Origin: JBJXHC01 sp964538485
Lineage (GTDB): Bacteria; Bacteroidota; Ignavibacteria; UBA10030; UBA6906
Reading direction: 5' to 3'
Assembly (NCBI GenBank): GCA_964538485.1
Contig: CAZIHJ010000026.1
Span: forward strand, 1 to 34,209
Length of the DNA stretch: 34,209 bases
Part shown: piece by piece, positions 18,157 to 26,662 of the stretch
How positions within the stretch are numbered: the first letter of the stretch is position 1
How the letters are laid out: each line of letters opens with the position of its first letter
Notes under the pieces: model-generated
Told to the model about the DNA's origin: nothing
Databases searched by the model: none
What the model saw: only the letters and a program-made list of their open reading frames with translations
Translations under genes and position numbers: made by a program

Positions 18157-20430
18157 TTACCGGACGTTGAATCGGCGTTCCACTTCGCTGGAATTTCCCA
18201 TCCTGTCCTTGATGCGGATGGTAAGTTGGTGGGAACCACGCTCAAGAGGGTCGGTGACCTGGTAGAATGCCCGGCGGTGCTCGCCATCTATCTCAGGCAC
18301 AGCAATTACGCCGTCAATGTACATTTTTAGCTCTTGATAATCAACGCCGGAAAGATTGTCCCCGTACCGGAACGTAATGTGTGGGCGGCCTCCGGCGATT
18401 CTCGTGATATTCAACCGTGAGATGTGCGGAGGCGATCTATCCTCGGCGAGATACAGTTCACCGAGCGTTCGTGTTATCTTGCCCGTCAGAGTGCCGTCGA
18501 TTTCCTTTGAAGCAACTGCCAGCAGTTCTTCGCGTCCCATCAGGTTGGCAAAGAACGCTTGCGACCTGGATGGATTCACCTTGATTGTAGCTGTGATGCC
18601 TTCGTTTAGAACGACATTCTCCGGCGAGAGGGAATACAACGGCTCACCATCGTGCATCTGCTTTCTTATTTGGAGGAAGATGGTCTTGAAGACCGAGTTC
18701 GGATGATAAGTAATCCGGAGGTTGCCGCCATCAACATCGAACCAACCGACTTCACCTGAAGGGATCGGGTACAAATCAAACTCTGCGTTCGCACTGGTTT
18801 CGTGTCCGTTGACTTCGGCTTGTAGGACTAGTCTGCGTGTTCCGTGGTGCTGCTCCAACGGTTTGAATGTCCCGACATATTCATCAACATCCCGGGGAGT
18901 GAGTGTGACAGTCCGCCGACTTTCACCTTCAAAGATTACAATGACTGGAGAAACAGTGAACTCCCTGTTTGTTCTGGCAACAAGACGGACATAGTCACCT
19001 TCGATGGAATAGGAGAGTTTGGCGGAACCCACCGGACCAACGGGTTTCTTGAAGTAGTGAATCCGGGGCTGTGACTTCGTTCCCCAATTATTCACTGCGA
19101 TGGCCTTGACCACGTCGTACTTTCCATCGGGTGTTGGCAGCGTGATCACGCCGGTGTTCTTGCTCTTGTCAGGAAAAACAGTCTTCAGGTTCCAACCGGC
19201 TGCGCCATTGCGTTTTGTGTACAAGAGAACCTTGTCGATACCTTTCAATTCGTCAAAATGCAATATGAAGTCTTTTGCGTCTGCTGTCAGTGCGAACTCC
19301 GGTGGGTGATTGAAGATAAGTTTGCCGGATACCTCGGAACTGTTATTGTTAAAATCAGTCGAGACAATGCGAAAAGTGTGGGGTCCCTCAGGAAACGCAG
19401 TAGAATTGATCACGCCTGCTTCCGGAACCTTGGGAGAATAAAACGGAAGGCGATTCGGCGAGTCGCTATATAACTTCTCAAATCTTCCACGACCAGAATG
19501 CAACAAATCCCAATCGTAATACAATCCAATTTGATGTGCCTCGGCACTTGGAGCACGGTCGAGCCGAACGGTATATACGAGACTGTCATCAATGAACAGT
19601 TGATTGCTGTAGACACCGTGACGAAAGTTCGAGCCATTCGAGAGATCACGAACGTCAATTGCAAGTCCGGCGCGGCCGGTGAGGTGGATCGTCTCCGCGA
19701 CAGTGGATTCTCCGGATCGGGAGGTTCTGACAGAAAAGACCTTTGCATTCGCATCCCCGTCGGCCACAGATTCTTCTCCAAGTGGCCGGACAGCTATTCT
19801 CCTGATTCTCGGCGGGATATAATCATGGATACGGAGTTGCTCACAGAGCAATGGGTTGATGAAGTCCAGATTCTGATCCCGCAGTTCGAAATGCAGGTGC
19901 GGTGTTCCGACTCCTGTCTCGCCGGTGTATGCGATGATGTCTCCCTTCTTCACCGGGAACTCGCTCGCATCACAATCAATGTCCACGGGATAACACTCTA
20001 GGCGTTGTTGCTCGCGTTTCACTCGCGCCTCAATCTGCGCGTTGAAGCGCTCCAGGTGGGCATACGTGCTGTAGTATCCGTCCGCGTGACGCACGTAGAG
20101 CATTTTCCCGTATCCATGTGGCGAAACCCGGATATATGCAATATGGCCGTCGCGCATGGCAAAGACCTTGTACCCCGTGGTGCTACCGGTGCCGATATCA
20201 ACGCCGCCGTGAAAGTGCGTGCGACGATATTCAGCAAATGAGGAGGTCATTTTTCGACCCCCGTCCGTAGGCCAGATATAATCGCGGAGGTCCGTATGGA
20301 TTGAATCGGAGGCAACCCTAGAGGTTGCTTCGGTTGCTGTGTCGGATGAGAGTGCAGAATCTCTTGAAACGGACGCAGTGATAAACACCAGAACGGGAAT
20401 TACTATCAGGAGAAGAGTGTTTCGTCTCAT
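18157..20430 (-). CDS. Secreted M23 (LytM) family peptidase with long C-terminal region
   Basis: 757-residue exported protein. A signal peptide (about 1-22) precedes an N-terminal M23 domain with a complete zinc site: His74 and Asp78 in THFHGGVDIG, His125 in YAHLERF, and His178/His180 in TPHLHFEL. The roughly 550 residues that follow look like several beta-sandwich segments (for example KYDVVKAIAVNNWG and GSHQLTIRIKDRMGNSSE), possibly Ig-like. The expected role is peptidoglycan cross-link cleavage or division/envelope remodelling. M23 domains are more often C-terminal, so the N-terminal placement with a long tail is notable. No T9SS domain is present at its end. Confidence 0.88.
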   Translation of the reverse strand: MRRNTLLLIVIPVLVFITASVSRDSALSSDTATEATSRVASDSIHTDLRDYIWPTDGGRKMTSSFAEYRRTHFHGGVDIGTGSTTGYKVFAMRDGHIAYIRVSPHGYGKMLYVRHADGYYSTYAHLERFNAQIEARVKREQQRLECYPVDIDCDASEFPVKKGDIIAYTGETGVGTPHLHFELRDQNLDFINPLLCEQLRIHDYIPPRIRRIAVRPLGEESVADGDANAKVFSVRTSRSGESTVAETIHLTGRAGLAIDVRDLSNGSNFRHGVYSNQLFIDDSLVYTVRLDRAPSAEAHQIGLYYDWDLLHSGRGRFEKLYSDSPNRLPFYSPKVPEAGVINSTAFPEGPHTFRIVSTDFNNNSSEVSGKLIFNHPPEFALTADAKDFILHFDELKGIDKVLLYTKRNGAAGWNLKTVFPDKSKNTGVITLPTPDGKYDVVKAIAVNNWGTKSQPRIHYFKKPVGPVGSAKLSYSIEGDYVRLVARTNREFTVSPVIVIFEGESRRTVTLTPRDVDEYVGTFKPLEQHHGTRRLVLQAEVNGHETSANAEFDLYPIPSGEVGWFDVDGGNLRITYHPNSVFKTIFLQIRKQMHDGEPLYSLSPENVVLNEGITATIKVNPSRSQAFFANLMGREELLAVASKEIDGTLTGKITRTLGELYLAEDRSPPHISRLNITRIAGGRPHITFRYGDNLSGVDYQELKMYIDGVIAVPEIDGEHRRAFYQVTDPLERGSHQLTIRIKDRMGNSSEVERRFNVR

Positions 20431-20448
20431 CGCCCCCGCCCGCTCCCG

Positions 20449-21261
20449 TTATCCAAGCCGTTGGATGGAAGAAGGCGCAGAGGGAAGAGCTTTGCGGACC
20501 TCGTTGTGCGCGATAATCTCCTTAGCGAGGGAAAGGTATGCAGCCGCACCGCGTGAGTTGACGTTGTACAGCACAGCGGGTTTTCCGTAGAAACTGGCCT
20601 CGCTTAGTACATTATTCTTTGGAATGAGTGTTTGAAAAATATGCTTCCTGTATTTGGAATGCAATTCCCGAAGAGTGATGTCCGTGACTTTGGTGTTGGG
20701 CTCGTGCATGGTCATGAGAATCCCTTCGACCTCAAGCGTTTTATTGGCAACGTCATGAACCCAATCAATGTACTTGAAGAGTTTGTCAACTGCATCGAGC
20801 GAGAAATGTCCCGGTTTAACCGGCATGAGCACGGAGTCGGCTGCTGTAAGGGCATTGGTTGCCATTCCCCGGAGAAAGGGTGGACAATCAAGAATAACAT
20901 AATCGTATTCCTTTGCAACACCGCGCAGGACATTCCGGAGCATTGACCGATTCTCGGCCAGTTTGGTCAATCGTTCCTCCATTTGGAGGGACTGAACGTT
21001 TGAAGGGACAAAATCCAGAAACTGTAATTCCGTTTTGTGAATAGTGCTGCTGAGATTGGCAATGAAATTGAAAACCTCATAGAGACCCGATTTAATATTG
21101 CCGCTGGTGAATCCGAGTGAAAGCCCGGATGCTCCAAATGTATCCATATCGATCAGGAGAGTCCGCTGTTCCGCGACGGCAAGACTTGCGGCAAGATTGA
21201 CGGCTGTTGTTGTTTTTCCAACGCCTCCTTTTGGGAGGGCGACTGCAATTACCTTTGCCAT
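20449..21261 (-). CDS. ParA/MinD-type ATPase (orphan)
   Basis: Cytoplasmic deviant-Walker ATPase of 270 residues starting at ATG 21261 (MAKVIAVALPKGGVGKTT). The Walker A' motif KGGVGKTT is followed by LLIDMDTFGASG and the Walker B-type VILDCPPFL. These ATPases form ATP-dependent dimers that position DNA, protein clusters or division machinery. No parB or parS-like partner is adjacent; its neighbours are a FAH hydrolase upstream and the M23 peptidase 18 bp downstream. Chromosome partitioning is therefore only one option, and positioning of an envelope or other cargo is another. A longer frame to 21336 would overlap the FAH gene. Confidence 0.9.
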   Translation of the reverse strand: MAKVIAVALPKGGVGKTTTAVNLAASLAVAEQRTLLIDMDTFGASGLSLGFTSGNIKSGLYEVFNFIANLSSTIHKTELQFLDFVPSNVQSLQMEERLTKLAENRSMLRNVLRGVAKEYDYVILDCPPFLRGMATNALTAADSVLMPVKPGHFSLDAVDKLFKYIDWVHDVANKTLEVEGILMTMHEPNTKVTDITLRELHSKYRKHIFQTLIPKNNVLSEASFYGKPAVLYNVNSRGAAAYLSLAKEIIAHNEVRKALPSAPSSIQRLG

Positions 21262-21277
21262 TCGTCGCTCTTGATTG

Positions 21278-21928
21278 TCATGCAATTCGAACGCGTAACG
21301 TACCAACTGATTCAAGCTCTGCTTCAAGCAGGTCACCTGAAGCAGCGGGTCCGACCCCTTCCGGTGTGCCTGTGTATATCAGATCACCGGGCTCCAGAGT
21401 GAATAAAAACGACAAATACGATACCACGTTCTCAATCCTGAAGATCATATTCATAGTATTTGAAGACTGCCTGGTTTCGCCATTCACCTTCAGGGTAAGA
21501 CGCAGGTTGTGAGGATCCCTGACGGATTTTCTATCGATGATTGTAGAAACAGGAGCGGATGTGTCAAATCCTTTTGCCACAGTCCAAGGGAGGCCTTCTT
21601 TTTTTGCCGCGGCCTGGATATCACGGAGTGTCATGTCCAATCCAACACCATATCCTGCAATATGCTCCATGGCTGTTGACACATCAATTCCGCGGGCAAT
21701 TTTTCCGATCATGACAACCATCTCAACTTCATGGTGCAGTTCCTTCGAAATGGATGGAACCCGCACGCTACAGCCATCCTTCACAAGCGCAGTGGATGGC
21801 TTCAAAAAAACCACAGGCATCTCAGGGACGGGAGCAGACATCTCTTTGGCATGCTGGGCGTAATTCCGACCCAGGCAAAGGATCTTCCCCACCGGAATTT
21901 CTCGATCTTGAAACCTTACAGTATTCAT
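21278..21928 (-). CDS. Fumarylacetoacetate hydrolase (FAH) family protein
   Basis: 216-residue single-domain FAH-fold enzyme of the FAHD1/YcgM acylpyruvase type. The start of the fold reads GKILCLGRNYAQHAKEM. The divalent-metal ligands Glu67 and Glu69 (HHEVEMVVMIG) and Asp98 (GVGLDMTLRD) are present, as are AKGFDTSAPV and the C-terminal GDLIYTGTPEGVGP. Likely substrates are acylpyruvates, oxaloacetate or related beta-diketo acids; the family cannot be split further by eye. It is the first gene of the minus-strand run (FAH, ParA, M23, valS) and has a strong candidate promoter 30 bp upstream. Confidence 0.9.
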   Translation of the reverse strand: MNTVRFQDREIPVGKILCLGRNYAQHAKEMSAPVPEMPVVFLKPSTALVKDGCSVRVPSISKELHHEVEMVVMIGKIARGIDVSTAMEHIAGYGVGLDMTLRDIQAAAKKEGLPWTVAKGFDTSAPVSTIIDRKSVRDPHNLRLTLKVNGETRQSSNTMNMIFRIENVVSYLSFLFTLEPGDLIYTGTPEGVGPAASGDLLEAELESVGTLRVRIA

Positions 21929-21957
21929 CCACGCAACATTAGTTCATTAGCTTAACG

Positions 21958-21986
21958 AATATACTTAGGTGATCTCACATTATCAA
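21958..21986 (-). promoter_or_regulatory. Strong candidate promoter for the FAH-parA-M23-valS run
   Basis: Minus strand: TTGATA (21986-21981), a 17-nt spacer, then TATATT (21963-21958), each five of six consensus bases. It lies about 30 bp before the FAH ATG. The opposite strand leads to purM, so this intergenic region is divergent. Confidence 0.6.
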
Positions 21987-22032
21987 TAAGAAAGATTGGA
22001 ATCTAAAAAAGTTTGCGGGTATTTCTCCCCCC

Positions 22033-22059
22033 TTGCAATTGCTTGGAATAATATATAAT
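22033..22059 (+). promoter_or_regulatory. Candidate promoter of purM
   Basis: A perfect TATAAT (22054-22059) lies about 40 bp before the purM start, with TTGCAA (22033-22038) upstream. The spacer is only 15 nt, so the -35 assignment is doubtful. Confidence 0.35.
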
Positions 22060-22098
22060 TTATGCCGTCAATTTTAGTCGAAAGAGGGGAACTGCAGG

Positions 22099-23103
22099 TT
22101 GTCAGTTACTTACGCAGATGCAGGCGTTGACATACAGAGGGCCGAGGGGTTCGTACGGCACATAAAGAAGGCCGTTCGATCCACTTACTCAAAATCGGTT
22201 CTTGGTGATATCGGGGCATTTGGTGGCTTTTATGATGCACGATTCAAGACGCTCAAGTCGCCGGTTCTTGTTTCCAGTGTTGATGGTGTCGGTACAAAAC
22301 TGAAAGTCGCCCAGCTTCTGAACAAGCACGACACAATTGGCCAAGACCTGGTGAATCATTGTGTGAATGATATCGCTGTGTGCGGAGCAAAGCCGCTTTT
22401 CTTTATGGACTATTTTGCAACCGGCAAGCTTGCGAGTCATGTAGCAACCGATATCATGGGTGGGTTTGTCCGCGCATGTCAAGAGAACAAGTGTTCTTTG
22501 ATTGGGGGCGAAACTGCTGAGATGCCCGGATTCTATGACGACGATGAGTACGACCTCGCAGGAATGATTGTTGGTGTTGTTGAGAAGAAGAAGATCATAT
22601 CGGGAGTGCAGATCAAGAAAGGCGATGTGCTGATTGGTATTCCATCAACCGGTTTGCATACCAACGGGTATTCCCTCGCCAGAAAGGTTCTTCTCGGGAA
22701 GTTCTCCCTGAATGAGGTTATTCCGATTTTGGGAACAACACTTGGTGAAGCGCTCTTGACGGTCCATCGCTCGTATCTTGGGCTTATCAAGTCAATTGTG
22801 AAGAAGTTCGATGTGCATGGCTTGTCGCACATTACGGGCGGGGGGATAGAAGGAAACACCATGCGCGTTGTGCCGGAGGGAATGAAGCTCATGGTGGACT
22901 GGGATAGCTGGGATCGCCCCGCGATATTTCGTTTGATACAAGAGACAGGTCAGGTTCCCGAAGAGGATATGCGACGCACATTCAATCTCGGCGTTGGCCT
23001 GGTGTTGGTTGTATCGCGCAAACAATCATCGGACGTCCTAAAATACCTGACAAAACACGGAGAGGTTGGGTTTCGAATGGGAGAGGTCACTAAGCACTCT
23101 TAG
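22099..23103 (+). CDS. purM: Phosphoribosylformylglycinamidine cyclo-ligase (AIR synthetase)
   Basis: ATP-dependent ring closure giving AIR, the substrate of PurK. It has 334 residues, the family length. Motifs: SSVDGVGTKLKVA, HCVNDIAVCGAKPLFFMDY, LIGGETAEMPGFY, GIPSTGLHTNGYSLAR and HITGGGIEGN. The start is TTG at 22099, giving MSVTYADAGVDIQ, which aligns with the family N-terminus; GAGGGG lies nine bases upstream and no ATG fits. The histidine kinase gene follows nine bases after its stop, on the same strand. Confidence 0.97.
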   Translation: MSVTYADAGVDIQRAEGFVRHIKKAVRSTYSKSVLGDIGAFGGFYDARFKTLKSPVLVSSVDGVGTKLKVAQLLNKHDTIGQDLVNHCVNDIAVCGAKPLFFMDYFATGKLASHVATDIMGGFVRACQENKCSLIGGETAEMPGFYDDDEYDLAGMIVGVVEKKKIISGVQIKKGDVLIGIPSTGLHTNGYSLARKVLLGKFSLNEVIPILGTTLGEALLTVHRSYLGLIKSIVKKFDVHGLSHITGGGIEGNTMRVVPEGMKLMVDWDSWDRPAIFRLIQETGQVPEEDMRRTFNLGVGLVLVVSRKQSSDVLKYLTKHGEVGFRMGEVTKHS

Positions 23104-23112
23104 CTTTCATCC

Positions 23113-24990
23113 ATGGCAGACTCGAACCAGGACAGTTCAGACAGTTTTTCCTCACCCCCAAGGGGGATTAAAATCGATTTTACAAATTATCCGACCTCGC
23201 CGGATGATTTATCCCTGACGGAAGGCCAGCTGAAAGATCGCGTTGTGCAAGCCCATTCATTTTACGGGCGCATCAGCACGCTTGGTGAGATCGCTCTTCA
23301 GATTGATGCGGCACGAAATAAGGAAGACATCCTCCAGGTTTTGCGCAACGAGTCCAGGTGGCTGGTCGACTCAGATGTCTGTTTTATCGCTCTCGCAAAC
23401 AAATCCCGCAGCCACTACTTCATCAACACACTCTCACCGATTGCAGACGCAACGGATCTTAATCACAGGCCATTCCAGATCAATCAAGGAATGCCTGGAT
23501 GGGTGATCCAGAATCAGTCTCCCATTATGATTGATGTTTCGGCGGGGCCCGCGTTTGCGGAATCGGTGGAAGGAACGCTCGCCGACCTTGGAATGAAATC
23601 GTTGCTTGTTGTTCCCCTCCGCACGGGTGATGACACGATTGGCTCGCTCACGTTTAGTTCTGCAAAGCCGTTGGCTTACCAGGAAACAGAAATGTGGGTT
23701 GCCCAATTGCTTGCCATTCAGGCCGCAACTGCCTTGAAGAATGCAGCAATATTCGATGATGCCCAAAAAAGGCTTTCGCAGATTGAATTGGTCAATGAAA
23801 TAGCAGAGAAGCTTACTTCGATGTTGGAACTTGACGCTCTGCTCAGTTCAGCCGCCGAGACCATCCAGAAGAATTTCAGCTATTTCGACGTGACGATTTT
23901 TCTCGTTGACTCCAAGGCCGACGAAGCAATTCTCGTTGCCCATTCCGGCAGCTACCTGGATTTCCTTCCGCACGGCTACCGGCAGAGTCTTGCGGAGGGT
24001 GTGGTGGGATGGGTGGCGAAAAACGGGGAGCGTTGTCTGATCAATGACGTCACCGAGGATGATCGGTACATGGCTTACGAATACCATAGCACGAAGTCCG
24101 AGTTAGCTGTGCCAATCAAGGTGGCGGATGAAATCGTCGGTGTCCTCAACGTGGAAGACACAAAGCTCCATGCATTTGATGAGACAGATGCGATCGTTCT
24201 CGAGACTCTGTGCGATCAGATCGGGAGCGCCGTAAAGAACGCAACGTTGTATGATGAGGTTAAGAGAGCCAATGCCAAATTGACGGAACTTGACCGGATG
24301 AAATCGGATTTCCTCGGGATTGTCTCACACGATTTCCGATCGCCGCTCGCAAGTATTGTCCTTGCTGCCCGGGCGCTGATGAAACGGCGCGATAGCATTG
24401 ACCAAAAACGGTTAAGCGAGTATCTCACGATCATTATCGATCAAGCAAATCGTTTGAGTATGCTGGCTGAAGACACGCTCTCCATCACAAAGATGGAGTC
24501 CGGACAGTTGAATTATTTCTTCAAGGTGGTAAACGTCGAGCGGTTGCTGAAAGACGCCGCAGCTCTCGTCCATTTCTCCCGCCGGCACACGGTCGAGTAT
24601 CATGTCGATAACGACGTTGCGTACATCAAGGGCGACCAGACCAAACTCCGCCAGGTTGTGCAGAACCTGCTTTCCAATGCTGTGAAGTACTCCCCTCGCG
24701 GTGGCAAAATCGTCGTCACCGCCCGGGATTTCCAGGAAGATCAATTGCTTGTGTCCGTTTCTGACGAAGGGATCGGGATTCCCGACGATCAGGTGGGCAA
24801 ACTCTTTCAGAAGTTCTCGCGTATTGAAAGTGGTGAAGCCCGCGAGATCAAAGGGTCGGGACTGGGGTTATGGATCTGCCGGGAAATTGTGAAAGCACAC
24901 GGGGGCGATATTTGGGTGGAGAGCGAGTATGGCAAAGGAAGTATTTTCAACTTTACGCTCCGGAAGGCACAACCGGATCCAACACTCTAG
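23113..24990 (+). CDS. Soluble double-GAF sensor histidine kinase
   Basis: 625 residues with no TM segment or signal peptide. Two GAF domains (about 55-212 and 225-378) precede the dimerisation domain with the phosphoacceptor His406 (VSHDFRSPLASI). The catalytic domain has N box NLLSNAVKYSP, G1 DEGIGIP, the F box LFQKFSRIE and G2 GSGLGLWIC. It would sense a cytoplasmic small molecule, redox or gas signal through the GAF domains; the ligand cannot be read from the sequence. No regulator is adjacent. It overlaps the convergent lipoprotein gene by four bases. The start has no clear ribosome-binding site. Confidence 0.93.
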   Translation: MADSNQDSSDSFSSPPRGIKIDFTNYPTSPDDLSLTEGQLKDRVVQAHSFYGRISTLGEIALQIDAARNKEDILQVLRNESRWLVDSDVCFIALANKSRSHYFINTLSPIADATDLNHRPFQINQGMPGWVIQNQSPIMIDVSAGPAFAESVEGTLADLGMKSLLVVPLRTGDDTIGSLTFSSAKPLAYQETEMWVAQLLAIQAATALKNAAIFDDAQKRLSQIELVNEIAEKLTSMLELDALLSSAAETIQKNFSYFDVTIFLVDSKADEAILVAHSGSYLDFLPHGYRQSLAEGVVGWVAKNGERCLINDVTEDDRYMAYEYHSTKSELAVPIKVADEIVGVLNVEDTKLHAFDETDAIVLETLCDQIGSAVKNATLYDEVKRANAKLTELDRMKSDFLGIVSHDFRSPLASIVLAARALMKRRDSIDQKRLSEYLTIIIDQANRLSMLAEDTLSITKMESGQLNYFFKVVNVERLLKDAAALVHFSRRHTVEYHVDNDVAYIKGDQTKLRQVVQNLLSNAVKYSPRGGKIVVTARDFQEDQLLVSVSDEGIGIPDDQVGKLFQKFSRIESGEAREIKGSGLGLWICREIVKAHGGDIWVESEYGKGSIFNFTLRKAQPDPTL

Positions 24991-25325
24991 AGAGCCCTGA
25001 CGGATTCTTCTGCTTTCTTGTTTTTCATGTTTAGTTCTCTTAAAACGTCGTTGTAGAAGTCCCGCCATCCGAGAAGATCTTCGTTGTATTTTCCGATCGT
25101 CCGTTCAAACTCTTCCCTGGTGACCTGATACCTTTCAAAGATCGAATCGGAATTTACAAGCGTAGTTGAGTCGGCGCTGGCTTTCAACCCACTGTTTTTG
25201 GTTTCGAGAAGGGCCACATACGTCTGAATAAATTTCTCTCTGCCAATTTCACCACGTGAAGGAAAACTCTCAGTACATCCTATCAGGGTGAAGAACATAA
25301 GGCACAATACGGCGATCGGTTTCAT
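24987..25325 (-). CDS. Small lipoprotein, DUF4296-like
   Basis: 112 residues with a lipoprotein signal peptide: hydrophobic core then lipobox LIGC with Cys17. The mature part is helical and charged. FIQTYVALLETK followed by IFERYQVTREEFERTIGKYNED and WRDFYNDVLREL resembles the Bacteroidetes DUF4296 pattern, in which a short repeat of a Tyr/Phe-rich helix precedes a tryptophan helix. AAAGGA lies seven bases before the ATG. It converges on and overlaps the histidine kinase gene by four bases, both stops using the same CTAG. Function unknown. Confidence 0.72.
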   Translation of the reverse strand: MKPIAVLCLMFFTLIGCTESFPSRGEIGREKFIQTYVALLETKNSGLKASADSTTLVNSDSIFERYQVTREEFERTIGKYNEDLLGWRDFYNDVLRELNMKNKKAEESVRAL

Positions 25326-25406
25326 CTGTTGTTCCTTTCACAAGCAGGTTAGCAAAACCTCGTCACGAAGTCAATTTTCCGGCATTGGAGTTTGAAAATC
25401 ACTACC

Positions 25407-25435
25407 TTGACTTTCAAGGCAGATGGTGTTATATT
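25407..25435 (+). promoter_or_regulatory. Strong candidate sigma-70-like promoter of efp
   Basis: TTGACT (25407-25412), a 17-nt spacer, then TATATT (25430-25435); both boxes match five of six consensus bases. The predicted leader is about 60 nt, T-rich, and has no Shine-Dalgarno sequence before the efp ATG. Confidence 0.62.
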
Positions 25436-25500
25436 TTTGCCCCATTCTACTACATTTTGCATCATAATTCATCTATTTTTATCAATTTTTGATTGGTTTT

Positions 25501-26064
25501 ATGCCTTCTACGTCTGATTTTCGACCGGGATTAGTCATCAAGTACAACAACGAACTTTGGACCATTGTTGAGTTTCAGCATGTAAATCCTGGAAACTGGC
25601 GAGCTTTCGTCCGGACAAAACTGAAGAACCTCAAAAGTGGCAAGGTTATAGAAAACCGGTTTCGGGCCGGCGAGGCAATAGACATTATCCGGATTGAGCG
25701 GAAAGAGTTTCAGTTTCTGTATCGGGATGGTTCAGGGTACGTTCTTATGGATAAGAGTACTTTTGATCAGCTTACAGTGGAAGAACACCAGGTGGGTGAT
25801 GGCGCTCAGTTCCTCAAGGATGGAGAGTCGGTGGACATTCTGTTCAACGGTATGGATATTACGGGAATCGAACTGCCAATCACAGTTGAGCTCAAGGTCA
25901 TTGAAACGGTCCCCGGAGTCCGGGGGGATACCGCAACGGCAGGGACGAAACCTGCACAAGTTGAAACGGGGGCGACTGTGAACGTTCCATTGTTCATCAA
26001 TGAGGGTGATATGTTGAAAATCGACACCCGAACAGGTGGCTACATTGAACGTGTAAAGAACTAA
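25501..26064 (+). CDS. efp: Elongation factor P with Asn at the tip position
   Basis: Relieves ribosome stalling at proline runs. It has 187 residues in three beta-domains, typical of EF-P. The start is ATG 25501 (MPSTSDFRPGLVIKYNN); a TTG at 25489 would only add four residues. Domain I loop reads HVNPGNWRAFVRTKLKN. Aligned to E. coli PGKGQAF, the residue that is beta-lysylated there (Lys34) is Asn32 here, and no Lys or modifiable Arg sits at that point. The C-terminus RIDTRTGGYIERV-type segment (KIDTRTGGYIERVKN) is intact. It leads the efp-accB-accC cluster found in many bacteria. No epmA, epmB or earP gene is in the window. Confidence 0.95.
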   Translation: MPSTSDFRPGLVIKYNNELWTIVEFQHVNPGNWRAFVRTKLKNLKSGKVIENRFRAGEAIDIIRIERKEFQFLYRDGSGYVLMDKSTFDQLTVEEHQVGDGAQFLKDGESVDILFNGMDITGIELPITVELKVIETVPGVRGDTATAGTKPAQVETGATVNVPLFINEGDMLKIDTRTGGYIERVKN

Positions 26065-26162
26065 GGGGGCGTGCGATTCTCGCTGGATAATCCGTAGAGA
26101 GTATCGGTGTGCGGTTGTTGCACAACGAGTTGCTCCTAAACGTCATCAACGTGGAGCTTGTT

Positions 26163-26642
26163 ATGGACCTAAGTTACGTCAAGAAACTGATCAAGTTGGT
26201 CTCTGAGAGTGATGTGGAAGAAGTTGAAATTGAACACGAAGGACAGAAAATCCGAGTTGTCAAAAGTAAGAACCACTTCCTGTCCTCGCCTGTTGTGCAG
26301 GTACCTCATGTTGTTCATGCTCCCTTACCAGCACCCGGCCCTGCACACACCGGTGGTGAGCCGTCGCAAGCACAGGTATCACCGGTACCACCAAATGCAA
26401 ACCTCCACGAAATAAAATCGCCGATTGTCGGGACGTTTTATCGGTCACCCGCCCCGGATGCCGCACCATTTGTGGATGTTGGTTCCAGCGTGCAACCCGG
26501 AACCGTTCTCTGCATCGTCGAAGCGATGAAGTTGATGAACGAAATCGAATCGGATATCTCGGGGAAAATCATCAAAGTCCTTGTCGAGAACGGCCAGCCG
26601 ATCGAATATGACCAACCTCTCTTTCTGGTAGAGAAAGCATAA
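26163..26642 (+). CDS. accB: Biotin carboxyl carrier protein of acetyl-CoA carboxylase
   Basis: Carries biotin between the biotin carboxylase and transcarboxylase for malonyl-CoA synthesis. It has 159 residues: an N-terminal helical part (MDLSYVKKLIKLVSESDVEE), a Pro/Ala/His-rich linker (about 43-80), and a C-terminal biotinyl domain with EAMKLMNEI, biotin on Lys123. The start ATG 26163 is supported by GGAG six bases upstream; an in-frame ATG/GTG at 26109 lies in what looks like leader. It is followed 20 bp later by accC. Confidence 0.95.
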   Translation: MDLSYVKKLIKLVSESDVEEVEIEHEGQKIRVVKSKNHFLSSPVVQVPHVVHAPLPAPGPAHTGGEPSQAQVSPVPPNANLHEIKSPIVGTFYRSPAPDAAPFVDVGSSVQPGTVLCIVEAMKLMNEIESDISGKIIKVLVENGQPIEYDQPLFLVEKA

Positions 26643-26662
26643 TCACTTCCAGGAGAGTTGGT

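Noticed and set aside
23113..24990. The histidine kinase and the receiver at 4390 as a cognate pair
   Set aside because: They are 18 kb apart, on opposite strands and in different units; nothing in the sequence ties them together beyond being the only pair in the window.
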